64,000 bases of DNA from Stentor roeselii. Lineage: Eukaryota > Ciliophora > Heterotrichea > Heterotrichida > Stentoridae. Positions 58,425-64,000 of the stretch are shown here, piece after piece. The translations under genes and the position numbers were made by a program. Positions within the stretch are counted from its first letter, which is position 1, and each line of letters starts with the position of its first letter. The notes beneath the pieces were generated by a model. It was not told the DNA's origin and ran no database searches. It saw only the letters and a list, made by a program, of their open reading frames with translations. Where the stretch lies: assembly GCA_006503475.1 (NCBI GenBank), contig RSEH01000101.1, positions 1 to 64,000 on the forward strand, given 5' to 3'.

Positions 58425-58649
58425 ATGGGATGCTGTCAAACTTCAATATTGGAGTCCGAGTTCCACTCAAGTCCTTCTGGAAGCCTCCTGATTCATGAAA
58501 AAACTGGGAACAAGAAGCTGGCCATCGCCTTGACTGTCATCAACGACTCTTCAGCTCCAGTTCCCAAGCATACCCCATGTTTTGGAAAAAAGTTTCAATT
58601 TGATGATAGTTTGAAAATACATGAAAATAAGAATTTAGATATTAACTAA
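58425..58649 (+). CDS. Small lipid-anchored protein candidate
   Basis: 74 residues beginning MGCCQTSILE. Gly2 with Cys3 and Cys4 is the classic dual N-myristoylation and palmitoylation start, so it probably sits on a membrane's cytoplasmic face. The rest has no recognised domain. ATG follows AATTATAAAATA, a start context shared with many genes here. Short but supported by the signature start. It might be an independent gene with an unknown role. Confidence 0.6.
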   Translation: MGCCQTSILESEFHSSPSGSLLIHEKTGNKKLAIALTVINDSSAPVPKHTPCFGKKFQFDDSLKIHENKNLDIN

Positions 58650-59715
58650 GACTGTATAAAATAAGGGTTTTGTTACTGGTATAAAATTTTCAATGTTTTT
58701 CGGAAATTTCAACAGTTTCGCTAAGATCCACTTTGAGACTTAAAATTTTATGGAATTAAAGAAGTTGGATTTGGTTTAGGGTTTATTTTTTAACTTTAGT
58801 TGAAAGTTACATGGAAGTTGGAATCAATTGAGGATTAAGACAAGGAGATTATTAGGGTCATTTGATTTAGTCTTGTGGGTTAGGATGGATTTGGATTAGT
58901 TTGATACAACATAAAATTAGTTAAAATAGTCCTGTTATATAATAATTATACTTTGATCGTATTACTTTATTTTTTCAATGAATAAGCAATCCAATAATTC
59001 AGTTTAGTACTGGTAGAATTAGATGATGAGTCTTAATTTTCTTTAAAAATTTCTGCAGCTGTTAAGCACCGGTACTTTAATATCTTTGATAAAACATTAT
59101 ATACAATACATATTTGTTCAGAGTATCCTAATCTAAGTTTTAACTAACAACGACAGTAATTTAATCTACATTCAAATTTTGGTTATAGAAGGGTAAATTT
59201 CAAAAGAAGTTAGAAAAATAAGATTATAAGATCATATGATTGCAGGTTTAAAATTTAATCTTCAATTCTCTCTCGATTACCATTTAAAACTTTTGTTATG
59301 TTGTATGATGATTGCTGAACTTATTAAGAAGAACGTTAAAATACATTTACTTCCTGCCTTTGTATATAATTATACTGTAGTTAGATAATGAGTGTTTATT
59401 ATCACTTTTAGAGAGTACTTTCCGCTAGGCTATCATGAAAATTATAGCAGAAGGTTTTGATTTGATTATTATTTTACATATCAGAAGAATATTATTTAGA
59501 GGATTTGAGATGCTAAATAATTTTGAGTAATTAAAAACTCATTTAAGATCTAAGGATAGAGATAACTTAATAAGTTCATAATTAAAAATAAAAAACATTT
59601 CTTAATTCTCTCACAAAATTAATCTTAACTTAAACCACATCTCTAAAAAAAATCATCCTTCACAATCCCAGTAAAACTTTTCTCAAAACATTACTTTCAA
59701 CAATCTTAAAATATA
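58650..59715. other. Non-coding stretch
   Basis: Over 1 kb of AT-rich sequence before the channel-like gene. No gene, RNA or repeat recognised. Confidence 0.4.
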
Positions 59716-62139
59716 ATGGATCGGAAATCGGGTCTAGTGTTAGTAACTTCATTAGAAGAAGAAGAAAACCTTAGAAAATATATAGAAAACGATGATAAGT
59801 ACGTGGATCAGCACTACGACCAACAAAATCATCTAAAACGTGGAATAACTCGACGAATGAGTGTGACTGATCTCGGCAAGCCAGCAGACATAGACCTAAC
59901 AATAAAATACAGAAACCAAACATGCATCCGGAATTGGAACGAAGGCGTCTACAACTTCTTCTCAGTCTGTTCTACTCCTTTAGAGCAAATCGGCGAGTTC
60001 AGTCTCGGCTTAGAGCTTTACTTAAGACTTGTCAGAAGAATGGCTTTCACCTTTTTTTTAATTTCTTGCTTATCCTTGTACCCTTTATACCTCAACAGTC
60101 AAGGCGAAGGCCTCACTGCAGGAAAAGTTCGACAGAGATGGGACTTGCTAAGTGTTGGAAACATCGACAAAGCTGAAACATCTGGAGAAATCGATGAAAA
60201 TAAGGAAATTCTTCAGAAATTTTTTATCATTGATGCGGTTTCTTCCTTTTTGTTGATTTTTTTCGTGATTTCTTATCAAATCGAATGTAACTCGATTATC
60301 CGAAAACATGGAAAAAAATCTGTGAAGATTTCAGATTATTCAATACAAATTAAAGGAATTCCTGCTTTTGTTAGTGATAAAGAAACTATTTTAAAGCATT
60401 TCGAGCAGTTCGGTTTGGTCCATGAGGTGTTTTTAGCAAAGCAGTATAGAGGAATCTTAGCAGCGTATACGAAAAGAGCAGATCTTTTAACTGAAAAGGC
60501 CTATTACCAGGTACTTAAGGAAAAAGGTAGGTCAGTCGACAAGAAATTACAAAAAATCCAGAAAAATATTGATAATCTCGACTCGAAAATCCAGAAAAAC
60601 GAGAAAACTTCAGACTTGACTCATGATGAACTTCCTACTTTAAGAGGTTTTTTGATATTTGAAAACATGAACTCTCGAAAATCCTGCCTGATGACTTATA
60701 AAAGGGACTCAGGATGCTGTCGAAAATACAGCAGGTCGAAAAATCTTCATCTTTTAGGAAAGTTTCCATTGTCTGTTAGGAAAGTTGATGTTCCTTCGAA
60801 TATCATTTATACAAATCTTGAAGTATCGAAATGGTCTAGAAGATTGAGAAGGTTTTTTTCTATCATATGCATACTGCTCGTCTTTACAGCTTCAATCGCA
60901 ATGGTCTATTCGCTGAGGTTATATCAAAATAATCTCCCTCAGGGTGAAGACTGTAAAGATATTGACTACGAACAATCATTTGACTATGCAAAAGAAAATT
61001 ATAAAAGTGATACCGACACTTATTGTTGGTGCAAACAACAGAAATATCAAGATTTGCTAGAAAATGATAAGTTTAAGTACTGTGAGTATTACTTTAAAAG
61101 GACTTCTCTTATTGTTTTGATAAGGATCATCGTCAGTTTTGGTATCGTGACTGTGAATTTCTTGATAAAGTTCATCTTGAAAAACTTGTCGAAATTCGAA
61201 AAAACAGCGAGTCGAAATAAAGAACAGGTGAAAGTAATGAACCGGGTATTTTACGCTACTTTTATCAACACTTCTTTGGTGATTCTAGCTGTGAATGCAG
61301 ACTTTTCTTATATAAAATCAAAAAACTGGATGCCTGATTACTTGTTTAACGGCGAATTTTCTGATTTTACAAGGAAATGGTATTCAGATGTAGGGTCGAC
61401 AATCGTTTCTACTTTAATGATCAGCGTGTTTGCCCCTCACTGGGTTAACCTGATGATTTTCTACCCTCTCGGAGCCTGCAAAAGAAAATGCGGTGTTCGA
61501 GGTTGCGTGACTCAAGAAGAAGCAAATAAAAGATTCTCAGGGGCAGTTTTCGACCTGGCCATAAAGAATTCTTTTGTGATTCGGTCGATATTCGCTTGTT
61601 TTTTATATTCAAGTGGAATACCTTTACTTAACATTGTTTGTTTTTTGATACTTTTTAGTCTTTACTGGATTGACAAGTTTCTAGTGTTGAGACATTATGA
61701 AAGACCTCCAATGTTAAGTCAAATTTTGAATGATGAGATCATCAAATTTTTACCTTTCGCTGTTGTCTTCCATTGCGCGTTTGGAATTTATATGTTTGGA
61801 GCCACTGAGATATTCCCGATAGAACTTAATCAAGATAATAGTCTTGCTGATCGATTAGAGAGTACTGTTGGAATTGTTTATATTTTGTTGATTATTGTGG
61901 CTTTAACTGGATTTTTTTGGGTTTATCTTTATGGAAAGTGCTTTAATTGCTGGATGAGAAGAAAGGTTTCGGCTGGTAATTCGAATATGAACTCGAGCAT
62001 TCAGGATGAGGTTAGGAATCTTAGAAATCATGGAATTGATACTTATGATATTTCTAAACATCCGGAGTTTATGGGGATTATTAAAGCTATGAATACTGCT
62101 GCTATTAAAGCGAAGGAGAATAAGGTAAGTAATTCGTAA
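59716..62139 (+). CDS. OSCA/TMEM63-like multi-pass membrane protein
   Basis: 807 residues. About ten membrane segments are visible: MAFTFFLISCLSLYPLYL, FFIIDAVSSFLLIFFVISY, then IICILLVFTASIAMVY, several in the C-terminal half including IFACFLYSSGIPLLNIVCFL, and VGIVYILLIIVALTGFFW. After the second segment lies the cytoplasmic RRM-like insert seen in CSC1/OSCA/TMEM63 channels: YSIQIKGIPAFVSDKETILKH and VHEVFLAKQYRG. VDVPSNIIYTNLEVSKWSRRLR matches the conserved PxxIxWxNL that follows the insert. Family members are osmotic or mechanical calcium-permeable channels of the plasma membrane. Anoctamins are the alternative but lack the insert. ATG follows AAAATATA; TAA 62139. Confidence 0.72.
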   Translation: MDRKSGLVLVTSLEEEENLRKYIENDDKYVDQHYDQQNHLKRGITRRMSVTDLGKPADIDLTIKYRNQTCIRNWNEGVYNFFSVCSTPLEQIGEFSLGLELYLRLVRRMAFTFFLISCLSLYPLYLNSQGEGLTAGKVRQRWDLLSVGNIDKAETSGEIDENKEILQKFFIIDAVSSFLLIFFVISYQIECNSIIRKHGKKSVKISDYSIQIKGIPAFVSDKETILKHFEQFGLVHEVFLAKQYRGILAAYTKRADLLTEKAYYQVLKEKGRSVDKKLQKIQKNIDNLDSKIQKNEKTSDLTHDELPTLRGFLIFENMNSRKSCLMTYKRDSGCCRKYSRSKNLHLLGKFPLSVRKVDVPSNIIYTNLEVSKWSRRLRRFFSIICILLVFTASIAMVYSLRLYQNNLPQGEDCKDIDYEQSFDYAKENYKSDTDTYCWCKQQKYQDLLENDKFKYCEYYFKRTSLIVLIRIIVSFGIVTVNFLIKFILKNLSKFEKTASRNKEQVKVMNRVFYATFINTSLVILAVNADFSYIKSKNWMPDYLFNGEFSDFTRKWYSDVGSTIVSTLMISVFAPHWVNLMIFYPLGACKRKCGVRGCVTQEEANKRFSGAVFDLAIKNSFVIRSIFACFLYSSGIPLLNIVCFLILFSLYWIDKFLVLRHYERPPMLSQILNDEIIKFLPFAVVFHCAFGIYMFGATEIFPIELNQDNSLADRLESTVGIVYILLIIVALTGFFWVYLYGKCFNCWMRRKVSAGNSNMNSSIQDEVRNLRNHGIDTYDISKHPEFMGIIKAMNTAAIKAKENKVSNS

Positions 62140-63486
62140 ATGGATAGATATGCCTTTGATTTTGATTGAGTATGAATTAACCATTCTATATCTCAAATTA
62201 TAAAAAAAGAGGCATTTTCTCTGGTATATTTTAAGTTTAAATTGAAAAAATACTTGGAGATCAGGAAATTTATAGATAAAGTGAGAATGAGCTATAAAGA
62301 GCTGATTATATCAAAGAAGAAAGTTAGAGAATAATTTGGGATCAATTTTTATATGACATGTTAGAGCTTATATAGATTATTTAGCCTTTGGGAACAAATA
62401 GTATAGTTAATTATAATATTAAGATTTAGGAAATTGCACTAGCTACTTTTAATTTAAGATTTTGTATAATATCTAAGAGAAGCTATTGATGTTTAGATCA
62501 TCAAAAGAAATGAAGAATTTGCTATTTAATTTTTTTACTTGAATATTATAAATTTTATAGCAAGAAACATTAAACTGGGGAAACAGTGTAATTATAGGTA
62601 TTTTTTTATTTAGTATATCTCGAGCAAATTGCAGGAAGTAGTATAAAGTTAGCAATATGTTTACAAAAGTATTCTAAATATTTAAGTGCAAGATATTCAT
62701 CAACGGGTTGAACCCTATTAAAATATCTTATAATTTCAGAGTTTTAAGAAAATTTATGATAAGTTCGTTTTCGATTTTTTAACGATCTGTTCAAAAGATG
62801 GAAATAGTTATCATTACTGAATAATAACTCAGTCCTTTTGTTCAATGATATGGCTATTTATTGTTGATTGAAATCAGATAACCTTGAAGACACGTTATAT
62901 TCTTTATTTTCAAAACATTTGCTTCAATATATTAATGATATGAGATACTGATTCACAATTTTTCAGTTTTGAATTTAAATAACTTGATTTCGTCATGTTC
63001 GTGATTTTTTATATCAAATTTAGACTTATTTCTCTTTTTGAAAAAAAATTAAGATTTTTCAAGCTGTAAAACATTAAAAAATGCAATTTTTCAATGAATT
63101 AGTTATCTTGTGATTTTTTGAGAAATATTGACGAATCAAAGGTGAGCTGATTAAAAATTCTAATTCAAATGAACAAAGACTGTACATTAAACCTAGTTGT
63201 GAAAGATTTGACACTTTTCTATGAATAAGCTACTCTATTGTCAAGATCAAGTAAAATAAAAAATATCTCTTTAATCATTAAGTTTTGTTATCTTGAAGAT
63301 AATCAGACTACCAAAAGCCTTTTCTCCTAAAAAAAATTCATACTGCTGTAAATAACCATCTCTAAAATTAGAAATTTTTAAATTAAATCAATACCTTTCC
63401 CCAAACCTAATCTAAACCACCATCAACAAAAAAACTCATTACCCAAAACTTAACCTTCTAAAAAACCCAAAGCAAAATAAATAGTA
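62140..63486. other. Non-coding stretch
   Basis: About 1.35 kb of AT-rich sequence. No intact gene or repeat recognised. Confidence 0.4.
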
Positions 63487-63924
63487 ATGAAAACCCAAAA
63501 ATCTTGCTGCGACTTCTTCCGAAAACTCTGCAAAAAACAAGAAACTCCTCCACCAGATCATCCTAAATCCAAACCTATAACTCTCGGCCAAGAAAGAACA
63601 GAAATAACGATTTCTTCTAAAACTATTTCCTCAAATCACAACCCGAAATCTAAACGAATAAAAGAAAAACCTCAAAAAGAACTTGAAATCGAAGGCAATT
63701 CAATTTTTTACGATAAAAACTCAGGCCTTGTTGACAGTATCGACCAAAATCAAGCATTGGACAACTTGGAAGTCGCATTCGGGATAATCAACCATGAGAG
63801 CCCTTCAGAGGATTCTGAAAGTTTTCCAAACGAAAAATTTTCAAAAGTTTTAAAAGGGATCAACTTTAAAGAGATTCTTGAGGGAGAAGATTCGATCATT
63901 GCTTCTGGAAGGTCGGGTTCTTAA
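63487..63924 (+). CDS. Cys-anchored protein with FSK motif (paralogue of 41298-41825)
   Basis: 145 residues. Begins MKTQKSCCDFFRKLCKK: Cys-Cys, two aromatics, and KLCKK, as in the protein at 41298 (CCGFFIKLCRK). It ends ESPSEDSESFPNEKFSKVL and GINFKEILEGED, matching the other's ESPSLESQVDYSQKFSKVV and GMDFKKILEEG. The linker differs and is Pro/Lys/Ser-rich. Probably palmitoylated on the N-terminal cysteines. Family not recognised. ATG at 63487 follows AAATAGTA; TAA 63924. Confidence 0.75.
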   Translation: MKTQKSCCDFFRKLCKKQETPPPDHPKSKPITLGQERTEITISSKTISSNHNPKSKRIKEKPQKELEIEGNSIFYDKNSGLVDSIDQNQALDNLEVAFGIINHESPSEDSESFPNEKFSKVLKGINFKEILEGEDSIIASGRSGS

Positions 63925-64000
63925 TGTAATTCTTTAACTTTGATTATATTTTTATGTTGATGCAAATTTTTGGATATTAGAGGATTGACCATTGTTTTAG

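Noticed and set aside
62101-62165. Extra exon at the end of the OSCA-like gene
   Set aside because: GTAAGTAATTCG before TAA looks like a splice donor, but no AG lies at position 15; the next is at 23 nt, unlike every other intron here.
1-64000. tRNA or rRNA genes and telomere repeats
   Set aside because: I found no convincing B-box-type tRNA internal promoter with a cloverleaf, no rRNA core sequence and no short G-rich repeat at the edges. A tRNAscan run would be decisive.

Overview
The window looks like macronuclear DNA of a heterotrich ciliate, most like Stentor. The evidence is internal. It is AT-rich with densely packed single-copy eukaryotic genes. Long conserved proteins read through without internal TAA, TAG or TGA, and conserved proteins end where expected at TAA, TAG or TGA (the PP6 catalytic subunit ends in its canonical PYFL followed by TGA), so the code is standard. 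Eleven reading-frame breaks, and a possible twelfth, are explained exactly by 15-nt introns (GT...AG), every one with an adenine at position 10. Tiny introns with a standard code are known from Stentor; the species itself is an inference.

Layout. About 0.4-13.1 kb is sparse and decayed: a broken coiled-coil gene, a broken major-facilitator transporter that still carries a 15-nt intron, broken membrane-protein pieces, one large intact WD40-repeat gene, one B-box/coiled-coil gene, and two diverged copies of a ~500-bp repeat. About 13.1-58.7 kb is a compact housekeeping block of roughly 40 genes, often separated by only 1-30 bp in every orientation. About 58.7-64 kb is sparse again, with one large channel-like membrane protein and a small cysteine-anchored protein related to one 22 kb upstream.

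Genes by theme. Translation: RPS2, RPL21, TRIP4/ASC-1. Traffic and signalling: SEC13, a TBC Rab-GAP, a Ras-like GTPase fused to a doublecortin-like domain, an Arf-like GTPase, a small kinase, the PP6 catalytic subunit and, 15 kb away, its SAPS regulatory subunit, and an FCP/SCP-type phosphatase. Metabolism and transport: indoleamine 2,3-dioxygenase, thymidine kinase, ALDH7A1, a zinc transporter, an M14 carboxypeptidase, an OSCA/TMEM63-like channel. Cilia and cytoskeleton: a tubulin polyglutamylase, a FOP/FOR20-like LisH protein, a GAR-like coiled-coil protein, IQ and EF-hand proteins, several coiled coils. Chromatin and repair: a DOT1-like methyltransferase and a short XRCC1-like BRCT protein. 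Mitochondria: a DNAJC11-like protein without a J domain.

The most unusual items are the doublecortin-Ras fusion, whose GTPase carries alanine and methionine at the Ras positions 12 and 61; divergent start codons only 4 and 12 bp apart; convergent stop codons that abut with no base between; and a two-member family of short proteins sharing an N-terminal CC-x-FF-x-KLC motif and a C-terminal FSK motif.
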